The notes: generated from the sequence alone by a model not told the origin. DNA of 64,000 nucleotides from Gammaproteobacteria bacterium (GCA_021772935.1 JAJFLA010000008.1:62001-126000), one strand, 5' to 3'. Counted from the stretch's first letter, positions 25,472 through 35,878 are shown. A program made the numbers and translations.

Positions 25472-27964
25472 TCAGAATGTCGACCCAAATGAGAATTGCA
25501 GGCTCTCAGTTCGATCAGATTCGAAGCTCTTGATCGGAAAAGCGTAATTCATGATGATCGGTCCGATGGGTGCCTGCCAACTCACTGAGATACCCGCCGA
25601 GGCCCTCAACAAGCCAGTATCAAATGCACTAATGTTCTGATACGCGTTGCCTACGTCGAAGAATAAAGCAATACGGGACCCACCACCTTTTGTAAACGGG
25701 GTTGGGATGGCGATTTCAATGCCGCCTGAGAGCTTTAGATCACCGCCGACTGCCCGGCAGTTGGTATCTTTGGGGCCCAGTGTATTGTCTTCAAAACCAC
25801 GTATGTCACGTACACCACCACCATAAAAATGCTCAAAAAACGGCAGGCCGTTGTCCAGAGATATCACCTCTTCATCCAGACACGCCCGTTCAACGCCATC
25901 AGGCAGATCGATATCAACCGGTATTGCCTGAGAAGTACTGTCATAGTTGTCATAAGCATCACCGTAACCAAGGTCACCGTGGTAAGAAAACACCAGGCCG
26001 GCCCAGATAGGGATGAACTTGGAATAGCGGTAGTTAAGCTTGTAAAACTCCCGACTACTGCCTGGCAAGGAAGCTTCAAGGCTCAGACGTTGTGATGAGC
26101 CACGTGTCGGGTTCAGAAAATGGTTACGTGTATCCCTGCCCCAGGACAGGTTGAAATCGTAGGTCCTGAAATCACGTTCGTTATCATCAATGATGCTATC
26201 GCCATTGTGATCGAGTGATTGTGACAGTGGGTCGGACAGGATGGGGGCGAAGAATGTTTCAGGGCAAATGTCGTTCTGGTTAATATCATTACAAATGGTG
26301 TTATCCGGATCATCAGGGTCTATAAATTCTATTTCCCGGACAAATTGACCAATATTCAAATCGGTTTGCCTTATGCCCAGTCCAGCACGGATAAAGTCTA
26401 CTTCAGTCAGGGGCCAACCAAAGTTCACCCCAGCCCCGGCTTCGGTGCTGGTAAAAGTCGAAATATTTGCGCCAGCCTGATCAAACTCTGAGTAACGTAC
26501 GAAAAACCCACGACTGACACCATCTTCGGTCCAATAGGGGTTGTCATAGCTCACCGAAAAGCTGTTGACAATGCTACTGTGAGACAGGGCTAAACCAACA
26601 CGTTTGCCACTGCCGAGAAAGTTATCCTGTTGCACACTCAACGAAGCAATCAGTCCCTGAATCTGTGAAAAGCCAAGGCCGACAGAGAAGCTGCCTGCGG
26701 CACGCTCTTCAACGGTAACAACAACGTCGATTTGGTCGTCTGTTCCGGCCACGGCAGGAGTTTCAATGTTGACCGATTCAAAGTAGGTCAAGCGCTGTAA
26801 GCGGATCTTGGAGCGATCAATGGAGGCCTGTGAGAACCAGCCGCCCTCAAATTGGCGCATTTCTCGTCGTAAAACCTCATCCTTGGTGCCGGCGTTACCG
26901 ACAAATGTGATTTGCCGAACATAGACCCGTTTGCCAGGGTCTATAAAGTAGTTGATGGTCACCAGGCGGTTTTCCCGATCGATCTGTGGGATCGGGTTAA
27001 CATTGGCAAACGCATAGCCGATGTTTGCGAGTATTGCCGTAATGTTTTCCACGCTTCTTTCCATTTTTTTGCGTGAAAAAATGTCATTTTCCTGGGTCAT
27101 GATCAGACGTCTGAAGGTCGATTCCGCGATCACAAGATCACCCGTCACCTGGGTTTTTTCAACCGTGTACTGCTCGCCTTCCAGGATGTTTGCGGTAATG
27201 TAGATATCTTTTTTGTCGGTGCTGATAGAGACTTGTGTAGATTCAACATTGGCATCGATGTAACCACGGTCCTGATAATAAGAACGAATTTTTTCGAGAT
27301 CCCCGGAGAGTTTTTCTCGTGAATATTGGTCATCTTTTGACCAAATCTTCCACTTTGGTGGAATCTTGGATTCGAATTCATCCTTGATTTCTTTATCGGT
27401 AAACAGCGTATTGCCAACGATATTAATGTGTTTGATTTCTGCGGTATCACCTTCTTTAACATTGATGGAGATACGTACCCGGTTACGATCCAATTCAACG
27501 ACACGACTTTCTACTGAAACCGCATAACGTCCCTGACTAAAATATTGCCTGACCAATTCTTGTTTGATGCGGTCCAGTGACTGAGGTTGGAAAACCTCAC
27601 CTTGAGCGAGACCGATATCAGCGAGCACAGGAAACATATCTTCGTCTTTAATAGCCTTGTTGCCCGATAGCGTGATTGACGCAATGGCAGGTCGTTCTAC
27701 AACGTTGATAACCAGGATATCACCTTCCCGTTCAAGGTCGACGGAGCTGAAGAACCCTGTCCTGAACAGGGAGCGGATTGCCTGACGTGCTCGAGCTGCT
27801 GTTAATAACTCGGTGGCTTCCACTGGCATGTAGTTGAATACTGTACCTTCTGAAATACGCTGTAATCCCTCAATCCTGATATCAGAGATAATAAAAGGAT
27901 CAAGTGCCAGAGCTGACTTTATTGAAAACAGGCTACATAGCAGGATTACAATGATTCTTCTCAT
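25472..27964 (-). CDS. bamA: outer membrane protein assembly factor BamA
   Basis: Core of the BAM complex, 830 residues. After a signal peptide (residues 1-20) come five POTRA domains to about residue 420, then the 16-strand Omp85 barrel, with the conserved IRGF motif at 721-724 and a terminal aromatic strand ending FGSTF. An unusual insertion in the barrel, about residues 555-600, carries two cysteines (CNDINQNDIC) and a 12-residue EF-hand-like loop at 585-596 with Asp1, Asn3, Asp5, Asp9 and Glu12. This is likely surface exposed. Lies between rseP and skp, as in E. coli. Confidence 0.97.
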   Translation of the reverse strand: MRRIIVILLCSLFSIKSALALDPFIISDIRIEGLQRISEGTVFNYMPVEATELLTAARARQAIRSLFRTGFFSSVDLEREGDILVINVVERPAIASITLSGNKAIKDEDMFPVLADIGLAQGEVFQPQSLDRIKQELVRQYFSQGRYAVSVESRVVELDRNRVRISINVKEGDTAEIKHINIVGNTLFTDKEIKDEFESKIPPKWKIWSKDDQYSREKLSGDLEKIRSYYQDRGYIDANVESTQVSISTDKKDIYITANILEGEQYTVEKTQVTGDLVIAESTFRRLIMTQENDIFSRKKMERSVENITAILANIGYAFANVNPIPQIDRENRLVTINYFIDPGKRVYVRQITFVGNAGTKDEVLRREMRQFEGGWFSQASIDRSKIRLQRLTYFESVNIETPAVAGTDDQIDVVVTVEERAAGSFSVGLGFSQIQGLIASLSVQQDNFLGSGKRVGLALSHSSIVNSFSVSYDNPYWTEDGVSRGFFVRYSEFDQAGANISTFTSTEAGAGVNFGWPLTEVDFIRAGLGIRQTDLNIGQFVREIEFIDPDDPDNTICNDINQNDICPETFFAPILSDPLSQSLDHNGDSIIDDNERDFRTYDFNLSWGRDTRNHFLNPTRGSSQRLSLEASLPGSSREFYKLNYRYSKFIPIWAGLVFSYHGDLGYGDAYDNYDSTSQAIPVDIDLPDGVERACLDEEVISLDNGLPFFEHFYGGGVRDIRGFEDNTLGPKDTNCRAVGGDLKLSGGIEIAIPTPFTKGGGSRIALFFDVGNAYQNISAFDTGLLRASAGISVSWQAPIGPIIMNYAFPIKSFESDRTESLQFSFGSTF

Positions 27965-28006
27965 GTATTAAGATCCGTAAGGGTTTCTGTTTTTGAGGCA
28001 GGAAGT

Positions 28007-29383
28007 CTATCCGACCAGTCGTAAAATATCGTTAAAAAATGCAATACCCATTAAGCCAAACAATGCCATCAGGCCAATATATTGACCTTTTGCCTGCATA
28101 TGTTCAGACACAGGGCTGCCCTTGACCAATTCTATCAGGTAATAGAGCAAATGCCCCCCATCCAGGACAGGAATTGGCAGCAAATTAAGAATACCAAGGC
28201 TGAGACTGATTGCGCCCAGGAAAAACAAAAAGCTGGATAGACCCGCATTGGCCGAGCTATTGGCAAACTGTGCAATGCTGATAGGGCCAGAAAGGTTTTT
28301 GACTGATGCTGTACCGGTCAGCATGCGACCAAGCAAACCCAGCGTAGAGCGGGTCAGGCGCCACATTTCGGATGCAGCCGCCTTGAAACCACCAACGAGG
28401 CCGTATTGATGCAGAAAATAGGCGCGATCAAGCTGGGCTTGCAGGTCTGTACTTGCTGCTTGGTTGCTAATACCAAGAATCAGGCGGTTCGAAAAGACGC
28501 CGGTACTGGTCTTGGCTGGTGTGACGCTTAATTCCAGCGTGCCGCCGGAGCGTTCAACAACCACCGTTAACGGTTCATTCGCTGACCCGTGTTTTTGAAC
28601 CAATGCACCTACCCATGCCCAATCTGGAACATTTTCACCGGCAACACTGATGATGAGATCTCCCGCTTTGAAGCCAGCATGATAGGCGGGACTATCCGCG
28701 CTAATGGCACCTACAGTTGCTGGAAGTTTTGCTCGCCAGGGAGTGATTCCGATGGCTTGCAGTGTTTTCTCTTCCTTGAAATCACTGCCAAGCTGACCCA
28801 GGTCCAGCAATACTTCCGATACTCGTCCGTTTGCCTGCTCCAGTTCCAGCGTGACCTGTTCGCGATCCAGCGCGGGTGTAATCAAGCCAAGAATGGCGTG
28901 GGACCAGGTATCCGTTGTTTCACCATCCAATGAAACAATCCGGTCACCGGGTCGGATGCCAGCGCTTGCCGCAATACCGCTGACCTCCCCGATGACCGGT
29001 CTGGATTCAGGCATACCGACCAGAAACATCAGCCAAAAGGCCAATAAGGTAAAAATCAGGTTGAATGCCGGGCCTGCTATGACGATGGCGATACGGGCCC
29101 ACACCGATTTGCGATTGAACGTTAACTCCAAATCGCGTTCATCGACCTCACCTTCGTTTTCGTCCAGCATTTTGACGTAACCGCCGAGAGGAATGGCTGC
29201 AATGATATATTCAGTGCCATCGCGACCTTTTCGTGACCACAATTTCTTACCGAATCCAACAGAAAATTTGAGTACATGAACCCCCATTCGCCGCGCCACC
29301 CAGAAGTGGCCGAACTCATGAAAGGTGATCAGCAGACCCAATGCAACCAGCAACCACCAGATTGAACCAAGAATTTCAGACAT
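28007..29383 (-). CDS. rseP: RIP metalloprotease RseP (site-2 protease)
   Basis: Inner-membrane zinc protease of 458 residues that cleaves anti-sigma factor RseA and remnant signal peptides. The zinc motif HEFGH is at residues 22-26 in the first helix. Two central PDZ domains (RPGDRIVSLDGETTD and KAGDLIISVAGENVPDW regions) are followed by the LDG zinc-ligand motif in NLLPIPVLDGGHLLYYLIE. Length and layout are normal. It is encoded between dxr and bamA; the 18-bp gap to dxr and 42-bp gap to bamA indicate one transcript. Confidence 0.96.
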   Translation of the reverse strand: MSEILGSIWWLLVALGLLITFHEFGHFWVARRMGVHVLKFSVGFGKKLWSRKGRDGTEYIIAAIPLGGYVKMLDENEGEVDERDLELTFNRKSVWARIAIVIAGPAFNLIFTLLAFWLMFLVGMPESRPVIGEVSGIAASAGIRPGDRIVSLDGETTDTWSHAILGLITPALDREQVTLELEQANGRVSEVLLDLGQLGSDFKEEKTLQAIGITPWRAKLPATVGAISADSPAYHAGFKAGDLIISVAGENVPDWAWVGALVQKHGSANEPLTVVVERSGGTLELSVTPAKTSTGVFSNRLILGISNQAASTDLQAQLDRAYFLHQYGLVGGFKAAASEMWRLTRSTLGLLGRMLTGTASVKNLSGPISIAQFANSSANAGLSSFLFFLGAISLSLGILNLLPIPVLDGGHLLYYLIELVKGSPVSEHMQAKGQYIGLMALFGLMGIAFFNDILRLVG

Positions 29384-29400
29384 TTTAAGTTTTCAGTTAC

Positions 29401-30585
29401 CTATTGAAGTAAATTGACAGCCTTGCAGGCTGTATTTCGTGCCAAACGATCATATTCCAGTACCTCGTCCAGCCTGTCTATTTTACCCGTCTCGCAACCA
29501 TCCAGTGTGGCAGAAACGACAGATGGAATCTGCAAAAAGCTTATGCGTTCCTGCAAAAATGCTTCGACAGCAACCTCATTAGCAGCATTAAATATCACCG
29601 GTGCGTTGTGACCGGTTTCCAACACCTGGTAAGCGAGCGCAAGGCCTGGGAAACTATCCAGCTTGGGTGGGTAAAATTCAAGCTTGTTTAATGCTGTCAG
29701 ATTGAGGCGCTTTACACCGGCTTCAATACGATCGGGCCAGGCCAATGCGTGTGCGATGGGCGTGCGCATATCGGGCATACCTAGTTGAGCCAACACAGAG
29801 CCATCACGGTAGGCCACCATGGAATGCACGATACTTTGCGGATGTACGATGACGTCAATCTGGTCTGTGCGCGCATTGAAAAGCCAGCGTGCTTCTATGA
29901 TTTCCAAACCCTTGTTGATCAGGGTCGCTGAATCGACGGATATTTTTCGGCCCATGTCCCAATTGGGGTGGTTACATGCCTCTTCCGGTGTAATATTCTG
30001 TAAGCTGTCTCGGCTTCTGTGCAGAAAAGGTCCGCCAGAGGCTGTCAGGATCAATCGTTCCACACCCACACTTTCGAGCCCGTTAGCAAAGTTTTCCGGC
30101 AAAACCTGGAACAATGCATTGTGTTCAGAGTCCACGGGAATGATGGTTGCATCGTATTCGACGGCAGCTTTGCGGAACAATTCACCGGCGATGACCATGG
30201 CTTCCTTATTGGCCAATAACAAACGTTTTCCAGCCTGGACTGCGTGCAAGGTAGGTTCGAGCCCGGCTGCACCGACAATTGCAGCCATGACAACGTCGGT
30301 TTCATGCATGCGCGCGATGGTACTTAACGCATCCCGGCCCGCCAGGACTTCCGCTTTGCATTGCAGTTGATCAAGTGCGGACTGCAACTCAATGGCCCTG
30401 GTCGGGTTGCTGATGACGGCATAACGGGCATGGTGTTGCAGGCATTGTTCTGCCAGTCGGGTAACATTACTGTGCGCGCTTAGGGCCACAACATGAAAGC
30501 GGTCTGGGTGGCGTGCCAGGACATCGAGTGTGTTTGTGCCAATCGAGCCGGTGGAGCCCAGTACGGTTATACCCTGGCTAAGCAA
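29401..30585 (-). CDS. dxr: 1-deoxy-D-xylulose-5-phosphate reductoisomerase
   Basis: Second enzyme of the MEP isoprenoid pathway, converting DXP to MEP with NADPH. The N-terminal ITVLGSTGSIGTNTLDVL motif binds NADPH. The metal/substrate region IIPVDSEHNALFQVL and LTASGGPF and the block GRKISVDSATLINKGLEIIEA are all present in a 394-residue protein. TTG at 30585 is the start, supported by GGAG seven bases upstream. It supplies isoprenoid precursor for the undecaprenyl synthase encoded two genes upstream. Confidence 0.96.
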   Translation of the reverse strand: MLSQGITVLGSTGSIGTNTLDVLARHPDRFHVVALSAHSNVTRLAEQCLQHHARYAVISNPTRAIELQSALDQLQCKAEVLAGRDALSTIARMHETDVVMAAIVGAAGLEPTLHAVQAGKRLLLANKEAMVIAGELFRKAAVEYDATIIPVDSEHNALFQVLPENFANGLESVGVERLILTASGGPFLHRSRDSLQNITPEEACNHPNWDMGRKISVDSATLINKGLEIIEARWLFNARTDQIDVIVHPQSIVHSMVAYRDGSVLAQLGMPDMRTPIAHALAWPDRIEAGVKRLNLTALNKLEFYPPKLDSFPGLALAYQVLETGHNAPVIFNAANEVAVEAFLQERISFLQIPSVVSATLDGCETGKIDRLDEVLEYDRLARNTACKAVNLLQ

Positions 30586-30596
30586 AACTTATCTCC

Positions 30597-31418
30597 TCAG
30601 AAACCTGAAACCAGCAGACCCAGCGCAAAAAATGGTGCGGCAGCCAAGAGGCTATCCAGTCGGTCCAAAACACCACCGTGGCCGGGCAATAAGCTACCGG
30701 AGTCTTTGAAACCGCTGGTGCGTTTGTGTAGGGAAATCATTAAATCACCACCCACAGATACCAGAGCAACGATCAGGCTCAGAAGGATAAGTCGGGTGGG
30801 TTCAATACTGGTTATCGGCATTAACTTTGCTGCCAGCAGTGCTGTCAGCGGGGCAGTGATCAATCCGCCCAACAGACCAGCTTGTGTTTTGCCGGGACTT
30901 ATATGTGCTGCCAGTTTTCTTTTACCGAATGATTTGCCAGCAAAGTAGGCGCCAGTATCCGCTGCCCAAACAATTAGCAGCAGTAACAATATTAACCATG
31001 ACCCTTCAGGCTGCATTCGTATCCAGCTAACTGCGAACCAGCCCGTTGTAATGGAAACAATGGCGGTGACGAAGGAAACTGTACGGTAGGCAAGGTCGGG
31101 TTTTGAGTCAGCACGGTATAGGGGTAAACGAATAAACATTAATAGCCAGGCGCCACAACTTGCGGACAAGTAGATCAATATATCGTTGTCCCAATTATCT
31201 CTGTACTCAAGAAGGGCCACCAATAGTGCTGCTTGTAATATGAGCAATGAGACACCTGCAGCGTTGTTGGAAAACCCCGCCAGACGTTTGTATTCAGCAG
31301 TTCCTTTCATCAACACGATGATCAGCAAAACCAGAAACCATGGTGCCGGCAATACAAAAATTGCAATCAGGACCAGTGGTATTAATACCAAGGCAGTTAG
31401 TACACGTTGTTTAAGCAC
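30597..31418 (-). CDS. cdsA: phosphatidate cytidylyltransferase
   Basis: Polytopic inner-membrane enzyme of 273 residues that makes CDP-diacylglycerol from phosphatidate and CTP for phospholipid synthesis. Several membrane helices are followed by the CDP-DAG synthase signature S-x-H-K-R-T-S-G-F-K-D, continuing PGHGGVLDRLDS near residue 240. The start is GTG at 31418, overlapping the uppS stop by 8 bp. It is followed by dxr after 11 bp. Confidence 0.95.
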   Translation of the reverse strand: MLKQRVLTALVLIPLVLIAIFVLPAPWFLVLLIIVLMKGTAEYKRLAGFSNNAAGVSLLILQAALLVALLEYRDNWDNDILIYLSASCGAWLLMFIRLPLYRADSKPDLAYRTVSFVTAIVSITTGWFAVSWIRMQPEGSWLILLLLLIVWAADTGAYFAGKSFGKRKLAAHISPGKTQAGLLGGLITAPLTALLAAKLMPITSIEPTRLILLSLIVALVSVGGDLMISLHKRTSGFKDSGSLLPGHGGVLDRLDSLLAAAPFFALGLLVSGF

Positions 31419-32133
31419 CGGTGAAGCCCTTCACCTGATCACTTGTTCGTCCATAGCGGCGCTCGCGTGAATGAAAAGCTGTGATGGCCTGATCAAGCAC
31501 CTGCTTGTCAAAATCAGGCCAAAGCGTAGGTGTGAAGTAAAATTCTGTGTAGGCCGATTGCCACAGCAGAAAGTTGCTGATGCGCATTTCACCACCTGTT
31601 CGTATAAACAGGTCTGGGTCTGGCGATTCCGCCAGCGCGAGGAATTTTGCAAACTGAAATTCATCAACGTCGTCAGGTGATAAGCGACCTTCAGCAGCGG
31701 CTTTGGCAATTTGTGTGGCCGCCTGGGTAATGTCCCAACGTCCGCCATAATTGACGGCAATATTGGCGACCAGTCGATTGTTGTTTATTGTCAGAGCTTC
31801 AACTTCCGACATTTTTTTCTCAATGGCAGGTTTGAAGGCAGTTTTGTCACCGATAAACCTCAGGCATATACCGTTTGCATGCAACTCATTGGCCTCTTTG
31901 TCCAATGCCCGTAAAAAAATTTCCATGAGACGGGATATTTCGCTGGCTGGGCGACTCCAGTTTTCGCTGGAGAACGCAAAAACAGTCAGTGTTTCTACAC
32001 CCAGGTGTACGCAGTGTTCGATAGTTGCGCGTAAGGCTTTAAGCCCGGCCTGGTGGCCCATGTTGCGTGGGCGTTTTCTTTTTTTTGCCCAGCGGCCATT
32101 CCCATCCATTACGATGGCGATGTGAGCAGGCAT
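31411..32133 (-). CDS. uppS: undecaprenyl diphosphate synthase
   Basis: Cytosolic cis-prenyltransferase of 240 residues making the C55 lipid carrier for peptidoglycan and O-antigen. The signature HIAIVMDGNGRWAKKR at the N terminus carries the catalytic Asp. FAFSSENWSRP and the C-terminal PDLFIRTGGEMRISNFLLWQSAYTEFYF are typical. ATG at 32133 shares a base with the frr stop (TGATG), which implies coupled translation. Confidence 0.96.
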   Translation of the reverse strand: MPAHIAIVMDGNGRWAKKRKRPRNMGHQAGLKALRATIEHCVHLGVETLTVFAFSSENWSRPASEISRLMEIFLRALDKEANELHANGICLRFIGDKTAFKPAIEKKMSEVEALTINNNRLVANIAVNYGGRWDITQAATQIAKAAAEGRLSPDDVDEFQFAKFLALAESPDPDLFIRTGGEMRISNFLLWQSAYTEFYFTPTLWPDFDKQVLDQAITAFHSRERRYGRTSDQVKGFTGA

Positions 32134-32690
32134 CAAAACTCCAGCAGCTCCTGTTCTTTTTTCGCTACAATTTCATCTGCTTGTGTAACATGTTGATCTG
32201 TGATCCGTTGAATATCCTGCTCAGCTCGGTGATCGTCGTCTTCAGAGATATCCTTGTTCTTTAACAGTTCCTTGATGTGATGATTTGCATCCCGGCGGAT
32301 ATTACGGATGGCGATTTTGGCATTTTCACCTTCATTGTGAACGACCTTACCTAACGATTTTCTTCGTTCTTCAGTCAACGGCGGAAGAGGAATCCGGATA
32401 ATGGTGCCGGCGGTAACCGGGTTTAGGCCCAGATCGGACTTCATGATGGCTTTTTCGAGTGCTTGCACCATGGTTTTGTCCCAAGCTGTAACCGCAAGTG
32501 TACGCGCATCTTCGATTGAAACGTTGGCAGCCTGGCTGATTGGAACAAGGCTGCCGTAATAATCTACGTGAACATGTTCCAGCAAACTCGGATGTGCACG
32601 TCCGGTGCGGATTTTGGCCAGTTCGGTGCTTAGTGAAACCAGGGTTTTACCCATACGGATTTGTGCATCTTTCTTAATCTCCTGAATCAT
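32133..32690 (-). CDS. frr: ribosome recycling factor
   Basis: Three-helix-bundle factor of 185 residues that, with EF-G, splits the post-termination ribosome. The sequence shows [57 protein letters not shown] and the basic [15 protein letters not shown] region, all characteristic. It follows pyrH after 157 bp; nothing is recognised in that gap. Its stop overlaps the uppS start by one base. Confidence 0.97.
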   Translation of the reverse strand: MIQEIKKDAQIRMGKTLVSLSTELAKIRTGRAHPSLLEHVHVDYYGSLVPISQAANVSIEDARTLAVTAWDKTMVQALEKAIMKSDLGLNPVTAGTIIRIPLPPLTEERRKSLGKVVHNEGENAKIAIRNIRRDANHHIKELLKNKDISEDDDHRAEQDIQRITDQHVTQADEIVAKKEQELLEF

Positions 32691-32847
32691 TATTATCTCC
32701 CGTCTGCCAGCGTTGGGTAAGTGTATACCGGTGTTATTTTGCCATGCTTAAGAGCATCGTTCACGCTGCTTTTACAAAGTGAACAACCAATTTTAACAGC
32801 AAAATGGGAAGAAGTTAGCTGTGTGGTCTCAATGCAGGGAGGGTGAC

Positions 32848-33561
32848 TCAGCAAACGATCGTACCGACCTTTCTTCCTTTTACAATTTGCATCAGGTTGC
32901 CGCTACCGAAAACATTGAAAACCCGGATTGGCATTCCCTGGTCGCGGCACAAGACGATTGCATTGGCGTCCATGACACCTAGCTTGCCTTCAATGACCGC
33001 GTCGTAACTCAGGGATTCGTACAACTGTGCATTTTTATTAATATGAGGGTCTGCGGAAAACACCCCATCAACTTTAGTGGCCTTTAGCACAATATCTGCA
33101 CCGATTTCTATCGCACGTAAAGCGGCGGCGGTATCCGTGGTAAAAAACGGGTTACCTGTACCTCCGGCAATAATAACAACACGTCCTTTCTCAAGGTGTC
33201 GGGTAGCACGACGGCGAATGTAGTCTTCACTGACCGCGTGTACGGAAATTGCGGACATCACCCGTGCGTCGACACCGACTTTTTCCATCGAATCCTGTAG
33301 TGCAAGTGAATTCATTAGCGTAGCCAGCATGCCCATGTGATCACCGGTCACGCGATCTATACCGGATTCAGCAAGACCCGCTCCTCTGAATATATTACCA
33401 CCACCAATGACGATGGCTATTTGCACGCCAGTATCACGAACTTCCAGTATTTCATTGGCGATCCGACCGATGATAGCCGGATCAATGCCGTAGTCTTCAT
33501 CGCCCAGCAGCGCTTCTCCACTGAGCTTCAGAAGGATACGTTGATAAACGGGTTTAATCAC
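32848..33561 (-). CDS. pyrH: UMP kinase
   Basis: Hexameric amino-acid-kinase-fold enzyme of 237 residues phosphorylating UMP to UDP. Landmarks are [32 protein letters not shown], the [18 protein letters not shown] block, [21 protein letters not shown] and the C-terminal MPIRVFN. GTG at 33561 overlaps the tsf stop by 8 bp, so the two are translationally linked as part of the rpsB-tsf-pyrH-frr unit. Confidence 0.97.
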   Translation of the reverse strand: MIKPVYQRILLKLSGEALLGDEDYGIDPAIIGRIANEILEVRDTGVQIAIVIGGGNIFRGAGLAESGIDRVTGDHMGMLATLMNSLALQDSMEKVGVDARVMSAISVHAVSEDYIRRRATRHLEKGRVVIIAGGTGNPFFTTDTAAALRAIEIGADIVLKATKVDGVFSADPHINKNAQLYESLSYDAVIEGKLGVMDANAIVLCRDQGMPIRVFNVFGSGNLMQIVKGRKVGTIVC

Positions 33562-34429
33562 CCTTCACCTGTTGCATGACCTCGTCTGCAAAGTTCTCTG
33601 ATTTTTTCTCGATGCCTTCGCCAACAGCCAGACGGGTAAAGCCTTTCACACTGGCGCCGTTTTGTTGAAGTAGTTTTGCAACGGTCATATCACCATCTTT
33701 GACAAAATCCTGACCAAGCAGGGTAATTGCTGCCAAGTGTTTACGCATACGTCCGGTAACCATTTTCTCTATGATATCAGCCGGTTTTCCACTATCTGCA
33801 GCCTGCGAGATAAGGAATTGCTTTTCTTTTTCAAGAACATCAGCTGGAACGTCATCAACGTCTATATAGGCTGGGTCCAATGCAGCAATATGCATTGCAA
33901 TATCCCTGGCCAGTTCTTTCTCACCACCTTCGACTTCGACCAGTGCACCGATACGGCCACCATGAACGTAGGCACCAATGTTGCCACTGCTAGTCATTCG
34001 GCTGATTCGGCGAACCTGGACATTCTCACCGATTTTCGACACCAGTGCCTGACGTGCCACTTCAAGACTTACACCATCAAAGTCTGTTGTCATCAGTGTT
34101 TCTACATCGCTGGATGCCATGGTAAGGGCATTGCCAGCAACAGCGGTGGCAAACGCCAGGAAATTTACATCTTTGGCGACAAAATCAGTTTCACAATTGA
34201 TTTCCACCATGATGGCTTCGCTATTGTCAGCATTAGAAGCCAGAATGATCTGGCCGTCCGCTGCTACCCGCGAGGCTTTTTTATCGGCCTGTGCAAGTCC
34301 GGATTTCCGCAGATGATCCAACGCGGCTTCCAGGTCACCATTGGTTTCAACCAATGCTTTTTTGCACTCCATCATGCCAGCACCAGTGCGCTCGCGAAGT
34401 TCTTTAACCATTGAGGCAGTTACTGCCAT
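33554..34429 (-). CDS. tsf: elongation factor Ts
   Basis: Nucleotide-exchange factor for EF-Tu, 291 residues. The N-terminal UBA-like domain ([37 protein letters not shown]) and the core segment [13 protein letters not shown] are diagnostic. [16 protein letters not shown] lies in the dimerisation core. ATG at 34429 is used; an upstream in-frame extension to 34495 is not conserved. It follows rpsB after 84 bp. Confidence 0.97.
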   Translation of the reverse strand: MAVTASMVKELRERTGAGMMECKKALVETNGDLEAALDHLRKSGLAQADKKASRVAADGQIILASNADNSEAIMVEINCETDFVAKDVNFLAFATAVAGNALTMASSDVETLMTTDFDGVSLEVARQALVSKIGENVQVRRISRMTSSGNIGAYVHGGRIGALVEVEGGEKELARDIAMHIAALDPAYIDVDDVPADVLEKEKQFLISQAADSGKPADIIEKMVTGRMRKHLAAITLLGQDFVKDGDMTVAKLLQQNGASVKGFTRLAVGEGIEKKSENFADEVMQQVKGD

Positions 34430-34513
34430 CTTTCTATTCCTTCTTCTGTTCAGCTTAAACGGCCCGGCGCTAGCGCCGGGTCGGCGTCCCGCCACCAGAC
34501 GGGGTATTAGGTC

Positions 34514-35644
34514 TCAGTCTGCGCTTGCTTTTTTAGCAACTTTTTTCTTGGTAACTTTCTTTTTGGCTACCTTTTTGGCCGCAGTCTTTTTCTTTACGGC
34601 TACTTTTTTAGCAGGCTTAGTTGCACCTTCAGCTTTTGCCGGTGCAGCTTCAGGTTCCTTGGTTTTAGCGGTTTTGGCCGGTGCAGCTTCAGGTTCCTTG
34701 GTTTCGGCGGTTTTGACCGGTACAGCTTCAGGCTTTTTAGTTTCAGCTGGTGTCGCTTTTTCTTCAGTGGTTTCAGCTGGTGCTGTTTTAGAGGGAGCAG
34801 ACTTAACTGCTGCTGCGTCATCGTCTACTTTCGGCGCTTTTCTTGCCACAACTTTCTTGGCAACTTTTTTCTTCGCTGGTTTGTCAGCTTTGGTGGCGCG
34901 TTTGACGGGGTTTCCGTGTTCGTCCAGTTCTACGAACTCATCACCTTCCTCAATGTGAGGAACTGATGCACGGCCTTCCAGTACAGCATCAGCGACCAGT
35001 TGTGTGTAAAGGCGAATGGAACGAATGGCGTCGTCATTACCGGGGATAACATAATCGATATCATTCGGTGAGCAATTTGTGTCGACCACGGCGATAACTG
35101 GAATCCCCAGTTTACGTGCCTCTTTTACTGCGATGTCTTCATGGCCTACATCAACAACGAACATGGCGTCAGGTAGACCTTTCATGTCCTTGATACCGCC
35201 AAGGCTCTTTTCCAGCTTGTCCTGTTCGCGTGTCAGTTGCAGAACTTCTTTCTTGACCAGACGTGCAAAACTGCCGTCTTCTTCCATCTTTTCAATTTGG
35301 CGCAGGCGCTTGATAGATTGTTTGATGGTGCGGAAATTGGTCAGCATGCCACCCAACCAGCGGTGGGAGACGTAAGGCATGCCACAACGTTGTGCTTCTT
35401 CGGCGATTGACTTGGAAGCAGCACGTTTAGTGCCAACAAAAATTACACTGCCACGCTTGGAGGCGATGTTGCCAACGAAATTTAATGAATCCACCAACAT
35501 CGGCAATGATTTTTCAAGGTTGATAATGTGGATTTTTCCACGTGCCCCAAAGATGTACGGTGCCATTTTGGGATCCCAGTAACGAGTCTGGTGACCGAAG
35601 TGCACGCCAGCCTCAAGCATTTGGCGCATGGTAATATTAGGCAT
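34514..35644 (-). CDS. rpsB: 30S ribosomal protein S2 with long Lys/Ala/Pro-rich C-terminal tail
   Basis: Ribosomal protein S2, required for S1 binding and translation initiation. Residues 1 to about 235 are a complete S2 ([56 protein letters not shown]). The usual protein ends near residue 240; this one continues to 376. The extra 140 residues are low complexity: an acidic linker, three near-repeats of a 13-residue unit ([13 protein letters not shown] type, 39-bp period at about 34641-34757), then a histone-H1-like lysine/alanine end (KKKVAKK-type). The tail is probably disordered and basic. The gene heads the super-operon and has its own promoter and leader upstream. Confidence 0.96.
   Translation of the reverse strand: MPNITMRQMLEAGVHFGHQTRYWDPKMAPYIFGARGKIHIINLEKSLPMLVDSLNFVGNIASKRGSVIFVGTKRAASKSIAEEAQRCGMPYVSHRWLGGMLTNFRTIKQSIKRLRQIEKMEEDGSFARLVKKEVLQLTREQDKLEKSLGGIKDMKGLPDAMFVVDVGHEDIAVKEARKLGIPVIAVVDTNCSPNDIDYVIPGNDDAIRSIRLYTQLVADAVLEGRASVPHIEEGDEFVELDEHGNPVKRATKADKPAKKKVAKKVVARKAPKVDDDAAAVKSAPSKTAPAETTEEKATPAETKKPEAVPVKTAETKEPEAAPAKTAKTKEPEAAPAKAEGATKPAKKVAVKKKTAAKKVAKKKVTKKKVAKKASAD
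34641..34757. repeat. three 39-bp tandem repeats within rpsB
   Basis: Units beginning GGTGCAGCTTCAGG at 34641 and 34680, and GGTACAGCTTCAGG at 34719, repeat with an exact 39-base period. They encode the 13-residue Lys-Thr-Glu-Pro-Ala units of the S2 tail. The third is the most diverged. Confidence 0.75.
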
Positions 35645-35744
35645 TGGTTAAATCCTTTATATAGCAGAAATCCAGCGGCCAATGATTTAGAAATCTGGCG
35701 TCACTGACTTTCCGGGTTAATCCTCCACATACCCTGTTCGGAAA

Positions 35745-35777
35745 CCCTGATTTTCAGGGCACCCAACCGAACGGTTG
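35745..35777 (-). promoter_or_regulatory. paired stem-loops in the rpsB 5' leader
   Basis: Two adjacent perfect hairpins lie about 100-133 nt before rpsB: CCCTGA/TCAGGG with a 3-base loop (35745-35759) and CAACCG/CGGTTG with a 2-base spacer (35764-35777). In gammaproteobacteria the rpsB leader is known to hold conserved structure through which S2 represses its own mRNA. These hairpins are candidates for that element, but the match has not been aligned. Confidence 0.5.
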
Positions 35778-35878
35778 CGGTATGTGTGCGTATTTGATGC
35801 CGTTTAATTTTTAGGAAAACACTCTAAATTTGGCATCTCGATTTCTGGTCATGACGAGCATGTTCCAGAGAGCAGGGC

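Noticed and set aside
34341-34958. 205-codon frame antisense to the tsf start and the rpsB tail
   Set aside because: Its Ala/Phe/Leu-rich sequence is the mirror of the Lys/Ala-rich S2 tail; long antisense frames are expected from such composition.
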